Shown here in pieces: positions 1 to 11,459 of a stretch of 64,000 nucleotides of DNA. The position numbers and the translations under genes are program-made. The stretch is from positions 1 to 64,000 of the forward strand of contig PXRL01000006.1 in NCBI GenBank assembly GCA_003020965.1, in the 5' to 3' direction. Source of the DNA: Halobacteriales archaeon QS_4_69_225. Its GTDB lineage: Archaea; Halobacteriota; Halobacteria; Halobacteriales; Haloarculaceae. The notes under the pieces were generated by a model. That model was not told where the DNA came from. It ran no database searches and was given only the letters and a program-made list of their open reading frames with translations. The first letter of the stretch is position 1; each line of letters opens with the position of its first letter.

Positions 1-812
1 ACGCTGGGGACGAACACGAAGAGGCTCCCGCCGACGATTCCCGGCATCGTCAGCGGGATGATCTGGTCCCGGACGACGTCGATTCTGGAGGCCCCGAGGT
101 CGCGGGCGGCCTCGACGAGCGAGAAGTCCAGCCCGTCCATGCTGGCGTACAGCGTCAACAGCATGTACGGGTAGTAGGCGTGGGTGAGCCCGACGATGGT
201 GGCCGGGACGCCGTAGTTGAACACCTCCAGCGGCCCGACCCCGACGGCCCCCAGGGCGCTGTTGATGACCCCCTTCGAGCCGAACATCAGTACCCAGGAG
301 TACGCCCGGACGAGGTACATCGTGAAGAACGGCAGCAGCATCAGGAAGATGGTCGCCTTCACCAGCGGGCCGCTCCGGCGTGCCAGCAGGTACGCAAGCG
401 GGAACGCCAGCGCGAGACACAGCAGCGTCGTCACGGTCGCGATCGCGTACGACAGCAGGATCGCCTTTTCGAAGGCGGTCGCCCGCAGCTGGAAGCTTCC
501 GACCTCCAGCAGCACCACCGACCCACCGTCGAGCAGCCCCGCGTCGACGCCGCCGCCGAGCAGCTCCCGGAACCGTGCCAGCGTCGGCTCCCAGATGATG
601 TCGTAGTCGGTGAGGTTGGTGCTGGTGAACGACACCGCCAACATGAACACGAGCGGCGCCACCAGCAGCCCGGCGATCCACACTGCCCCCGGTCCCATCG
701 TCACGCCGAGGGCCGTCCGGGGACGGCTCAGCACCCGGACGAGCCGCGCTCTGATCGTCCCGGCGCCGCGGCCGACGTCGTCTTCGATTTCGTCGGGGTT
801 CGGTGTGGCCAT
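1..812 (-). CDS. ABC transporter permease, PotB/PotH type (partial, C-terminus off the window)
   Basis: Inner subunit of a spermidine/putrescine- or iron-type ABC importer. The reading frame starts at ATG 812 (MATPNPDEIEDDVGRG) and runs off the left edge. A hydrophobic first segment lies at about residues 38-60. Several more membrane segments follow, and the EAARDLGAS motif typical of the permease loop that contacts the ATPase lies near the window edge. The gene starts 5 bases after the stop of the binding-protein gene, so the two are an operon. The ATPase is encoded divergently at 2140. The second permease is probably beyond position 1. Substrate is not determined by sequence alone. Confidence 0.9.
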   Translation of the reverse strand, partial: MATPNPDEIEDDVGRGAGTIRARLVRVLSRPRTALGVTMGPGAVWIAGLLVAPLVFMLAVSFTSTNLTDYDIIWEPTLARFRELLGGGVDAGLLDGGSVVLLEVGSFQLRATAFEKAILLSYAIATVTTLLCLALAFPLAYLLARRSGPLVKATIFLMLLPFFTMYLVRAYSWVLMFGSKGVINSALGAVGVGPLEVFNYGVPATIVGLTHAYYPYMLLTLYASMDGLDFSLVEAARDLGASRIDVVRDQIIPLTMPGIVGGSLFVFVPS

Positions 813-817
813 CGACG

Positions 818-2002
818 TTACGCCGCCTTGACGTTGTTCCAGGCGTTGCTGTACTTGCGCTCGACGTCGTCGGCGATGTCCTTGAACGGGATGAACTCCT
901 CCAGCCGCTCGGGACTGATGCGACCGTACAGTTCGTTTTGCTCCTCGGAGAGTTCCTCGGCGACGTCCGGATTACAGCTCGGCGAGAAGCCGGCCCGCGC
1001 CAGCGCCGCCCCGTTTTCGGGCGCGATGAACTCGTTGACGACCTCCCAGGCGGTCTCCGTGTTGTCCGACGCCGCCGAGACGACCGCCGTCTCGTACCAC
1101 GCCATCGCTCCCTCCTGTGGGACGACGAACTCCACCCAGTCCTCGCCGCTGGTCCGCATCTCGATGGTCTCGTTGCGCCCGGAGTGACCGACGAGGAAGT
1201 TCCCCTGTGTGAACCCCGAGATGAACCGCGGGTCCTTGGAGATGTACCCCTGGAGCCGGGATTTCTGCTCGACGAGGAGGTCCTGCATCTCGTTGATCTG
1301 TTCCTCGCTGAACGTCATCTCCTCGCCTTCGAGCGCCTCCCGGTAGGACGGGTCGTCCCGCGCCTCGGCGAGGTACAGCGCCGCCACCGGCATCGTCTTG
1401 TTCGCCTCGTCGTACATGACGATGTTCCCGCTCAGGTCGGCGTCGATGTAGTCCTCTTCGAACATGACCCGGTAGCTGGGGTCGTGCTCCGGCACGTTGC
1501 GGGTGTCGTAGGAGTAACCGTACCATCCCCAGCGGATCGGCACGCCGTAGGCGTCGCCGTCCTGCGTGAACTGCTGGTCGACGAACTGCTGGAACTTGTC
1601 GTAGATGCCGTCGTAGCTCGTGACGGCGTTCGTATCCACCGGCGCGATCAGCCCCGATTCGAGGAACCGCGGCACGAGGTTGTTGTTCGGCACCGCGATG
1701 TCGAACTCCTCGTCGGCCCCCTGGTTCCACCGCTGAAACATCGTCGATGAGGACGCCGACGCTTCGATGTTGATGCTGACGTCGAGCGTCTCCTCGATGT
1801 TTTCTTCCATCTCGCGGAACTCCTCCCAGGTGAGGATGTTGATCGTCGTCCCGCCGCCGCCGTTTCCGGTACAGCCGGCCGCCGCGGCGAGTCCGACCGC
1901 CCCCGCACCGGCGAGGTACGTCCGCCGGTCGATGCGCCGGCCGTGGCTACGTCCGTTCCCGGTGCCGGCACCGCTCCCCGTTCCGTTGTCGTCCTGCGGC
2001 AT
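818..2002 (-). CDS. ABC transporter substrate-binding lipoprotein (PotD/PotF-like)
   Basis: Extracellular solute-binding protein of 394 aa that feeds the adjacent permease. The N-terminus has a Tat motif (DRRTYLAG) followed by a hydrophobic stretch and a lipobox ending in AAGC, so it is exported folded and lipid-anchored. A low-complexity glycine linker and the mature domain (TTINILTWEEF onward) follow. I chose ATG 2002 rather than an upstream ATG at 2131 because it puts the Tat motif near the N-terminus and an archaeal TATA box lies 25-32 bases upstream. Spermidine/putrescine-type family membership is inferred from the fold-typical opening and the PotA-like ATPase next door. Iron or thiamine are alternatives. 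Confidence 0.88.
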   Translation of the reverse strand: MPQDDNGTGSGAGTGNGRSHGRRIDRRTYLAGAGAVGLAAAAGCTGNGGGGTTINILTWEEFREMEENIEETLDVSINIEASASSSTMFQRWNQGADEEFDIAVPNNNLVPRFLESGLIAPVDTNAVTSYDGIYDKFQQFVDQQFTQDGDAYGVPIRWGWYGYSYDTRNVPEHDPSYRVMFEEDYIDADLSGNIVMYDEANKTMPVAALYLAEARDDPSYREALEGEEMTFSEEQINEMQDLLVEQKSRLQGYISKDPRFISGFTQGNFLVGHSGRNETIEMRTSGEDWVEFVVPQEGAMAWYETAVVSAASDNTETAWEVVNEFIAPENGAALARAGFSPSCNPDVAEELSEEQNELYGRISPERLEEFIPFKDIADDVERKYSNAWNNVKAA

Positions 2003-2026
2003 GTTACACAGGCTTACACAGCCGAG

Positions 2027-2034
2027 TAATAAAT
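2027..2034 (-). promoter_or_regulatory. TATA box of the binding-protein operon
   Basis: On the minus strand this reads ATTTATTA, 25-32 bases before the ATG at 2002. That spacing predicts a nearly leaderless transcript, which is common in haloarchaea. Confidence 0.55.
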
Positions 2035-2139
2035 CATCGTGTTTCCCGGCGCTCCTGCCGGCCGCGACCGCCGGTTCCGCCCGGCGTCGTCGCCGGCCGA
2101 GGGGAACAGATACATACCACCGCTTCCACAACCGCGAGT

Positions 2140-3270
2140 ATGACGACGCAGCGTGACGCGCTGGTCGAACTCGACGACGTGTACAAGCGGTTCGGGGACG
2201 TGACCGCGGTCGACGGCGTCGACTTCACCGTCCGTCGTGGCGAGTTCTTCACCCTCGTCGGGCCCTCGGGCTGCGGCAAGACCACGACGCTGCGGATGAT
2301 CAGCGGCTTCGAGCAGCCGACCGAGGGGTCGGTCCGCATCGAGGGCCGCCCGATGGAGGCCGTTCCGCCGGAGGCCCGCGACACCAACCTCGTGTTCCAG
2401 CACCTGTCGCTGTTCCCGCACATGACCGTCGGCGAGAACGTCGGCTACGGGCTCGAGAAAAGCGGCATCGACGACGAGGAGATCCCCGACGGCAAGAGCG
2501 AACGGGAGGTCCGCCGCGAGCGCGTCGGCGAGTACCTCGAACTGGTCGACCTCGAGGGGTTCGCCGACCGCGACCCGACGGACCTCTCCGGCGGCCAACA
2601 GCAGCGCGTGGCGCTGGCCCGCGCCCTCGTCAACGAGCCGGCGGTGCTGCTGCTCGACGAGCCGCTGTCGTCGCTGGACCGCAAGCTCCGCAAGCAGATG
2701 GAAGTCGAACTCCGCCGGATCCACGACCAAACCCGGGGGGCGTCCTTCTACGTCACCCACGACCAGGAGGTCGCGATGTCGATGAGCGACCGCATCGCGG
2801 TGATGAACGACGGCCGCATCGAGCAGGTCGGCCCGCCCGAGGAGATCTACCGCGAGCCGGCGTCGCAGTTCGTCGCCGAGTTCATCGGCGACACCAACCT
2901 GCTGGACGCCGAGATCGTCGAGCACGACGGCTGCCCCGTCGCCGAGGTCGGCGGCCCGGACGGCTTCGTCGTCCCCGCCGACGGCCGCAGCGGCTCGGTA
3001 ACCGTGTCCATCCGCCCCGAGGACTTCCGCGTCGTCGACGCCGCCCGCACCGACGGCAGCGGCCCCGCCCGCGCCGACGAGACGACGACCGACACCGTCG
3101 ACGGCGAGGTCGTCGAGCGGTTCTTCCAGGGCGACCGGACCAACTACGTCGTCGACCCCGCCGCCGACATCGAGGAGCTACAGGTCATCGTCCAGGGCCG
3201 CGAGGACGCCGTCGACACCGGCGAGCGGGTGACCCTCCGGATCACCGAGGACGCCCCCGTCGTCTTCTGA
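2140..3270 (+). CDS. ABC transporter ATPase (PotA-like) with TOBE domain
   Basis: ATP-hydrolysing subunit of the importer encoded on the other strand (376 aa). Walker A is GPSGCGKTT at residues 41-49, the ABC signature LSGGQQQR at 149-156, Walker B LLDEP at 171-175, and the switch His is in YVTHDQ. A C-terminal TOBE-like regulatory domain follows (about 240-376) with the usual sequence EFIGDTNLL at its start. Placement divergent from the permease and binding-protein genes, sharing a 137-bp intergenic region, points to joint regulation. No second system is nearby. Confidence 0.92.
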   Translation: MTTQRDALVELDDVYKRFGDVTAVDGVDFTVRRGEFFTLVGPSGCGKTTTLRMISGFEQPTEGSVRIEGRPMEAVPPEARDTNLVFQHLSLFPHMTVGENVGYGLEKSGIDDEEIPDGKSEREVRRERVGEYLELVDLEGFADRDPTDLSGGQQQRVALARALVNEPAVLLLDEPLSSLDRKLRKQMEVELRRIHDQTRGASFYVTHDQEVAMSMSDRIAVMNDGRIEQVGPPEEIYREPASQFVAEFIGDTNLLDAEIVEHDGCPVAEVGGPDGFVVPADGRSGSVTVSIRPEDFRVVDAARTDGSGPARADETTTDTVDGEVVERFFQGDRTNYVVDPAADIEELQVIVQGREDAVDTGERVTLRITEDAPVVF

Positions 3271-3299
3271 AGACGCGCGATCGTCAGCCGGGGCAAAAC

Positions 3300-3574
3300 G
3301 CCCGCGGACCCGTGCTCGCGGCTCGTTTCTCGCCACCTGCGCTCCGGAACACCGAAGAACTCATTTCGTTCGTCCCTCGGACGGACGAAGACGACTCATT
3401 CTTCGTCGTCTTCGTCCCTCAGAACGCTCGCTGTCGCTCGCGTTCTGAGACACCGGAAGACTCGCTTGCGCTCGCGGCTCACTTCGTTCGCCGCTCGCAT
3501 TTGCGAGGCGCTTGCTTCGCTCGCGCCTCGCTACCGCTCGTCTTCCGAGCCCAAGACGACGACTCGGACTCGTT
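3300..3574. repeat. chain of hairpins between two convergent genes
   Basis: The gap between the 3' ends of the ATPase gene and dnaK holds no credible gene. It contains stacked inverted repeats. Arms 3383-3394 (GGACGAAGACGA) and 3406-3417 are a perfect 12-bp pair with an 11-base loop. Arms 3419-3427 (TCAGAACGC) and 3440-3448 are a perfect 9-bp pair. More imperfect pairs around GAGGCG...CGCCTC follow near 3507-3533. The loops are rich in GCTTCGCTCGC-type words. The location between converging stops would suit bidirectional termination. Similar chains occur elsewhere in this window. Confidence 0.6.
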
Positions 3575-6363
<2,789 letters not shown>

Positions 6364-6391
6364 TTAAGCGGCCGGCGCCGCGAGAAGTAGC

Positions 6392-7771
6392 GTGGTCCGA
6401 CTCCGGTACGAGAACGGGACGATACGCGTCGACGGCGACGGCGCCGAAACGCTCGAAACGCTGTCGTTCGTCCGCCGCGACGACCGCTCGGAGAGCTACC
6501 GGGCGCCGGCCGTCCGGTACGCGGTGCTCCGGGAGACCTGCCGCGACCGGTCGCTCCCGCTCGATGACGGGGTGCTCGACGCGCCGGCCGTCGAGGGGCT
6601 GTCGACGACCTACGAGCTGCGCGGCTACCAGGCCGAGGCGCTGTCGGCGTGGCACGACGCCGGCGACCGCGGGGTCGTCGAGCTGCCGACCGGCAGCGGC
6701 AAGACCGTCGTCGGCGTCGGCGCGATGGTCGACCGCGACGCCGCGACGCTGGTGGTCGTCCCGACCGTCGACCTCCTGGAGCAGTGGCAGCGGGAGCTCG
6801 AGGCGGAGTTCGACCGGCCGATCGGCCGGCTCGGTGGCGGCGAACAGCGGGTCGAGGCCGTCACCGTCGCCACCTACGACTCGGCGTACCTCCGGGCCGA
6901 CGAGCTGGGCGACCGCTTCGAGCTACTCGTCTTCGACGAGGTCCACCACCTCGGCGGCGAGGGCTACCGCGACGTCGCCCGCCTGACGGCCGCGCCGGCC
7001 CGGCTGGGACTGACCGCCACCTTCGAGCGACCCGACGGCGCCCACGAGGCCGTCGCGGAGCTGGTCGGGTCGGTCGTCTATCGGCTCGACGCCGACGACC
7101 TCGCCGGCGACCACCTCGCCGACTACGACATCAGGCGCCTCGAGGTCGAACTCACCGACGAGGAGCGCGCCCGTTACGAGGAGTTCCAGGGCACCTTCGT
7201 CGACTACCTCCGGGAGTCCGGCCTGCAGCTGCGGAGCGGCAGCGACTACCAGGAACTCGTCAAGCGCTCGGGGTCGGACCCGCGCGCGAGGGAGGCGCTG
7301 CTGGCGAAACAGCGGGCCCGCGAGGTGATGATGAACGCCGACGGCAAGCTGGAGACGCTGACGGAGCTCCTCGACCGCCACCGCGAGGACCGCGTCATCG
7401 TCTTCGCCGCACACACCGACCTCGTCTACGACATCGCCGAGCGGTTCCTGGTGCCGGCGGTGACCGGCGAGACGGGCGCCGCCGAGCGCCGGGAGATACT
7501 CGAGCGGTTCCGCCGCGGCGACTACTCCCGCGTCGTGGCGGCGAACGTCCTCGACGAGGGCGTCGACGTCCCCGACGCCAACGTCGCGGTCGTGCTGTCG
7601 GGGTCGGGCAGCGAGCGGGAGTTCACCCAGCGGCTCGGGCGCGTCCTCCGGCCGAAGGACGACGGCGGCGTCGGCGCCACCGACCCGGCGACGCCGACCG
7701 GCCGGGCGCTGCTGTACGAGGTCGTCACCGCCGAGACCGCCGAGGAGCGAGTGTCGCGGCGCCGGCGGTAA
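6392..7771 (+). CDS. XPB/Rad25-family superfamily 2 DNA helicase
   Basis: Probable DNA-repair or transcription-associated translocase (459 aa, GTG start). An N-terminal domain of about 75 residues precedes the helicase core. Walker A (PTGSGKT) and the motif II variant DEVHH (as in XPB DEVH) are present, followed by motif III LGLTATFERPDG, a thumb-like helical region, and motif VI QRLGRVLRPK. Residues 330-459 form the second RecA domain. In many archaea XPB is followed by the nuclease Bax1. Here a small membrane-protein gene follows instead, so any partner is elsewhere. Confidence 0.85.
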   Translation: MVRLRYENGTIRVDGDGAETLETLSFVRRDDRSESYRAPAVRYAVLRETCRDRSLPLDDGVLDAPAVEGLSTTYELRGYQAEALSAWHDAGDRGVVELPTGSGKTVVGVGAMVDRDAATLVVVPTVDLLEQWQRELEAEFDRPIGRLGGGEQRVEAVTVATYDSAYLRADELGDRFELLVFDEVHHLGGEGYRDVARLTAAPARLGLTATFERPDGAHEAVAELVGSVVYRLDADDLAGDHLADYDIRRLEVELTDEERARYEEFQGTFVDYLRESGLQLRSGSDYQELVKRSGSDPRAREALLAKQRAREVMMNADGKLETLTELLDRHREDRVIVFAAHTDLVYDIAERFLVPAVTGETGAAERREILERFRRGDYSRVVAANVLDEGVDVPDANVAVVLSGSGSEREFTQRLGRVLRPKDDGGVGATDPATPTGRALLYEVVTAETAEERVSRRRR

Positions 7772-7810
7772 GCCGCCACGCCTTTGCGGGGCCGCCGTCT
7801 GCGCTCCGGT

Positions 7811-8152
7811 ATGTCGAGCCCGCCGTCGCCCCTGAACGGCCGCGTCGTCGCTGCCCTCGTCGTCCAGCTCGTCGGCTACGCGGCGCTGCTCGCGCTGCTG
7901 TCGCCCGAGACGTCGACCGCCGTCGTCGGGGCGCTGGCCGGTGCCCCGCCGGTCGTCCTCATTCCGCTTGCGGTGCCGGCGGCCCCGGCCGCGCTTCTCG
8001 CACTCGCGGTCGGCGCCGCCCTCGGCGCCGTCGGGTTGCCGCCGGCGTCGGTCCCCGCGGTCCTGCTCGCCCCTGGCGACGTGGTCTTCTTCATCTGCGC
8101 CTACGTCGTCGGCGTCGTCGCCCAACTGCTCGACGGCCCGGCGTCGGCGTAG
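7811..8152 (+). CDS. small hydrophobic membrane protein
   Basis: A 113-aa protein made almost entirely of hydrophobic alanine-, valine- and leucine-rich segments, with about four predicted membrane spans (near residues 10-30, 37-60, 62-78 and 82-105). I do not recognise a family. The start at ATG 7811 (MSSPPSPLNG) was preferred over an upstream in-frame ATG because the intervening residues are arginine-rich and untypical. It lies 39 bases after the helicase gene, so co-transcription is possible. Confidence 0.6.
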   Translation: MSSPPSPLNGRVVAALVVQLVGYAALLALLSPETSTAVVGALAGAPPVVLIPLAVPAAPAALLALAVGAALGAVGLPPASVPAVLLAPGDVVFFICAYVVGVVAQLLDGPASA

Positions 8153-8195
8153 TCGGCGACGAAACGCCCAACCCGCGGGCGGCCCTCGTGACTGC

Positions 8196-8462
8196 ATGGG
8201 CGAGCGGACGACGGCACTCAGCACGCGCGAGGGGTGGCGAAGCGAGGGCTACGCCGCCCGCGTCCACTACGAGGGGGCGACCGACCGCTACAGCGTCGAG
8301 TACTACGAGCCGACCGACCGGGTGATCTACTGGCGGGTCCGCGACGACGGCGAGGCGGTGCCCGTCGACCGGACGTCGGTGCCGGAGCCGCTACGGGAGC
8401 GCATCCGGGCGGACCTCTCGGCGGCCGGCGTCGACCCCGACGCCGAGCGGGAGCCGCTGTAG
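8196..8462 (+). CDS. small uncharacterised haloarchaeal protein
   Basis: An 88-aa acidic soluble protein (MGERTTALSTREGWRSEGY...). It is rich in aromatic residues in the middle (YSVEYYEPTDRVIYWRVRD), giving a predicted beta-strand core. No catalytic motif or family is recognised. Its compact acidic composition supports a real gene. It converges on the VTT-domain gene with an 8-bp gap. Confidence 0.6.
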   Translation: MGERTTALSTREGWRSEGYAARVHYEGATDRYSVEYYEPTDRVIYWRVRDDGEAVPVDRTSVPEPLRERIRADLSAAGVDPDAEREPL

Positions 8463-8470
8463 CCGGCGTC

Positions 8471-9058
8471 TCACACCAGGGCGAGGCCGCCGCCGACGAT
8501 GCCGATGACGACCAGGAACCGGCCGACGCTGCCGGCGAACGTCGCCAGCGCGAACTTCAGGTCGTCCTCCTCGATGACCGCGAAGGCGTACACCGAGACG
8601 GTGTCCGGAAAGAAAGGCACACAGAGCGCGAGCGCGAGGCCGACGTAGCCGTATTTTCTGGCGACCTCGACGGTTCGTCGCTCGGACCACCCGATGACGT
8701 CGAAGCGGGACTCGCGGAGCCGCGACACGACCGGACCCGATCGCTTGACCTCCTTCCCGATGTTGAACGCCAGAACGCTTCCGATCGCCTTTCCCACGGA
8801 GGCGACGAAAACGATGATCGACAGCTCGATTCCGTACGGGTAACCGATGTCCAGCGGGGTGGCGAGGACGATCTCGCTCGGCCCGGGCAGGATGAACGTG
8901 ATCAGCACCGAGTACACGAAGATGATTCCGAGGCCCGGCCACCCGGTGGCCGACTCGACGAGACGCTCGAGTAGCGCGATCTTCTCGTGGAAGAAAAGCG
9001 GGAGCGGCGGATGGACCGCGAGCACTGCCTCGGCGAGCTGGAGGGGTGAACTTACCAT
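8471..9058 (-). CDS. VTT (DedA/YqaA-like) membrane protein
   Basis: A 195-aa integral membrane protein with about four to five spans. The central part carries the pattern seen in VTT/SNARE-associated proteins: PGPSEIVLATPLDIGYP, then a glycine-rich helix GKAIGSVLAFNIGKEV, and a later GYVGLALALCVPFFPDTVSVYA segment. Members are linked to lipid scrambling or membrane homeostasis, but a specific role cannot be read here. It shares no obvious operon. Confidence 0.75.
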   Translation of the reverse strand: MVSSPLQLAEAVLAVHPPLPLFFHEKIALLERLVESATGWPGLGIIFVYSVLITFILPGPSEIVLATPLDIGYPYGIELSIIVFVASVGKAIGSVLAFNIGKEVKRSGPVVSRLRESRFDVIGWSERRTVEVARKYGYVGLALALCVPFFPDTVSVYAFAVIEEDDLKFALATFAGSVGRFLVVIGIVGGGLALV

Positions 9059-9214
9059 GTGTGTCGTCTCGACCGCCTTGCGGTCGCCGCCGCCCGGGGC
9101 CGGTGGGGGTGGGTCAGGGCGACGTCTCGACGTTCCGCGATGCGGAGCAGGGACACCTCAAGCTTTCGAGGTTCCCTCGCGTCGGCCGCCGCGCGAGGGA
9201 TCGGTCCCTGGCGC

Positions 9215-11134
9215 CTACTCAAATCTGAACGTCTCGAGGTTCTTCGGCGCGAAGGTCCGCATGTTGAACTCGTGGTACAGCGCCGACGAGAGGTCCTGGA
9301 CGGACGACTCGTCGCCGTGGACGCAGAGCACCTTCTCGGGGCGGGGGCTCATCGTCCGGACGAAGTTCTCCAGCCCCTGGCGGTCGGCGTGACCGGAGAA
9401 GCCGTCGACCGTCTCGACGTCGGTGTTCAGCGTCAGCGTCCCGCGGCCGTTGCTGCGGTCGTCCATCGGGATCTCGTCCCAGCCGTTCTGGATGCGGCGG
9501 CCGAGCGTCCCCTGTGCCTGGTAGCCGACGAAGGTGAGCGTCGAGTCGGGGTCGGCGCCGAGGTGGGTGAGCCACGACATGATGGGTCCGCCCTCGACCA
9601 TCCCCGAGGTCGACAGCACGATACACGGCCCGCCGTCGGCGACCTCCTGGCGTTCGTCCTCGCCGCCGTCGATGTGGTTGAACTGGTCGGCCAGAAACGG
9701 GTTCTCGTCGTCGTGGAAGATGCGGTCCCGGAGGTCGTCCCGGAGGTACTCGGGGTAGGTGGTGTGGATGGCCGTCGCCTCCCAGATCATCCCGTCGAGG
9801 TGGACCGGCACCTCCGGGATGTCGCCGCTCCGCATCGCCTCCTCGAGGACGAGCATCAGCTCCTGGGAGCGGCCGACCGCGAAGGCGGGGATCAGCACCT
9901 TCCCGTCGCGGTCGACGGTCCGGTTGATCACCTCCTTCAGCTTCCGCTCGGAGTCCTCCTGGTCGGTCTGGTAGTCGTTGCGGCCGCCGTAGGTCGACTC
10001 CATCACCAGCGTCTCCACCCGCGGGAAGTCGTTGACCGCGCCGTTGAACAGCCGGGTGTCGTCGTAGTGGATGTCTCCGGAGAAGGCGACGTTGTAGAGG
10101 CCGTCGCCGACGTGGAAGTGCGACACCGCCGACCCGAGGATGTGGCCGGCGTTGTGGAACGTCAGCTTCAGGTCCGGCGCGACGTCGGTCACGTCGCCGT
10201 ACTCCAGCGGGATGCAGTGTTTGATGGCCTCCCGGACCTGCTCGGACTCGTAGGGCGGTGCGCGGCCCTCCTTGGCGGCGACGTCGAGGTAGTCCAGCGT
10301 CAACAGCCCCATCAGGTCCCGCGTCGGCTCCGTACAGTAGATGGGGCCGTCGTAGCCGTACTTGAACAGCAGCGGGATGAGCGCCGAGTGGTCGAGGTGG
10401 GCGTGGGTCAACACGACCGCGTCGATGTTCTGGGGGCCGCCGCCCAGCGCCTCCGGCACCTGGAGGTACGGTACTTCGCCCTCGGCGCCGGGCTTGTCGC
10501 CGCAGTCGATGAGCACGCGCGTCTCCGGGGTGTTGAGGATGAACGACGCGCGGCCGACCTCCCGGCAGCAGCCCAGCGTCGTGATGCGGACCCACTCGTC
10601 GTCGGACATCTCCTCGCGGTGGATCTGGCGGCCGACCCGCTCGAGGATGTCCCGGCGCTCGTCGCGTTCCTGCTTGAGGAAGTTCCGGACGTTCGAGACG
10701 GTCGAGGACTCGATGGGCGGCGTCCGAACCACCTCGGGCGTCCAGCCGACCGCCTGGGTGATCTCCCGCAGCGTCGAGCCGTGGCGGCCGATGACCACCC
10801 CGGGCTTTTCGGCCTCGATGACCACCTCGCCGGTGTCGGCGTGGAAGTCGAGATCGGTGACGCCGGCCTCCTCGGGGATGATCTCGCGAATCCGGTCGCG
10901 GGCCTCGCCGGGCCGGGAGAGAACGTCTGGGTCCGGCCGGACGGTGATGCGCTTCCGGAGCTGTGAGGCCAGCCGACGGATGAGGTCGCCGTCGCCGGCG
11001 AACTTCTTCGGGTCGCGGGTGTACACCACCAGCTCCGGGCCCTCGTAGGTCACGTCGGACACGGAGACGTCGTTCGGAACTTCGCTGGCGATCGTTTCCT
11101 TGATATCCTCGAGTTGCCGCTCTACTGCGCTCAT
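9215..11134 (-). CDS. fttA: aCPSF1/FttA, KH-domain beta-CASP ribonuclease and transcription terminator
   Basis: Archaeal homologue of CPSF73, a 5'-3' exo- and endoribonuclease that ends transcription at U-rich sites. The 639-aa protein has two N-terminal KH-like RNA-binding regions (about 1-145, including PGVVIGRHGSTLREI). The metallo-beta-lactamase core follows, with the zinc motif LTHAHLDHSALI, FSGDIHYDD, and the beta-CASP insert ending in GFSGHADRQGL. The start at ATG 11134 (MSAVERQLEDIK) matches family length. An upstream in-frame ATG would add 20 atypical residues. It is usually a single-copy essential gene in archaea. Confidence 0.95.
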   Translation of the reverse strand: MSAVERQLEDIKETIASEVPNDVSVSDVTYEGPELVVYTRDPKKFAGDGDLIRRLASQLRKRITVRPDPDVLSRPGEARDRIREIIPEEAGVTDLDFHADTGEVVIEAEKPGVVIGRHGSTLREITQAVGWTPEVVRTPPIESSTVSNVRNFLKQERDERRDILERVGRQIHREEMSDDEWVRITTLGCCREVGRASFILNTPETRVLIDCGDKPGAEGEVPYLQVPEALGGGPQNIDAVVLTHAHLDHSALIPLLFKYGYDGPIYCTEPTRDLMGLLTLDYLDVAAKEGRAPPYESEQVREAIKHCIPLEYGDVTDVAPDLKLTFHNAGHILGSAVSHFHVGDGLYNVAFSGDIHYDDTRLFNGAVNDFPRVETLVMESTYGGRNDYQTDQEDSERKLKEVINRTVDRDGKVLIPAFAVGRSQELMLVLEEAMRSGDIPEVPVHLDGMIWEATAIHTTYPEYLRDDLRDRIFHDDENPFLADQFNHIDGGEDERQEVADGGPCIVLSTSGMVEGGPIMSWLTHLGADPDSTLTFVGYQAQGTLGRRIQNGWDEIPMDDRSNGRGTLTLNTDVETVDGFSGHADRQGLENFVRTMSPRPEKVLCVHGDESSVQDLSSALYHEFNMRTFAPKNLETFRFE

Positions 11135-11312
11135 ACTGTAGATCTTCGAATCGGGCGTTCCGGCGCTGCGGTGGTCGCCTTCGACGGTTCCCAACGGCCC
11201 GGTCGACGTCGTGAGGATGGGTCGCTGGTCCGGGTGTACCGTCTGCCGTCGCCGTTCGACGACCCGGGAGACGCCGGAAAACCCGCTCGTGCCCGGGGGT
11301 TACCCACCACTC

Positions 11313-11322
11313 ATATAAAATC
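11313..11322 (-). promoter_or_regulatory. TATA-like element in the 325-bp gap before fttA
   Basis: The sequence CATATAAAAT stands out in a GC-rich gap. Read on the minus strand it could start an fttA transcript with a leader of about 150 bases. Read on the plus strand it could start a transcript toward the Tat protein gene at 11460. The rest of 11135-11459 shows no gene. Confidence 0.35.
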
Positions 11323-11426
11323 CTTCGCAAACGGCCGGCGTACACTCGGGGGTCGTAGTCGCCCGATCGGCCGGAAGATCGCGTCCGAAACGGCTGAAAC
11401 GCCTCAATTCGACGGATGGACCAGAA

Positions 11427-11435
11427 TATTTTATC
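11427..11435 (+). promoter_or_regulatory. TATA box of the exported-protein gene
   Basis: TATTTTATC lies 25-33 bases upstream of the ATG at 11460, the spacing expected for a leaderless haloarchaeal transcript. Confidence 0.5.
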
Positions 11436-11459
11436 GGAATCCTCGTGTAGGATACGTCG

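Noticed and set aside
180-1187. plus-strand frame across the ABC permease
   Set aside because: Shadow of the permease and binding-protein genes; low-complexity product.
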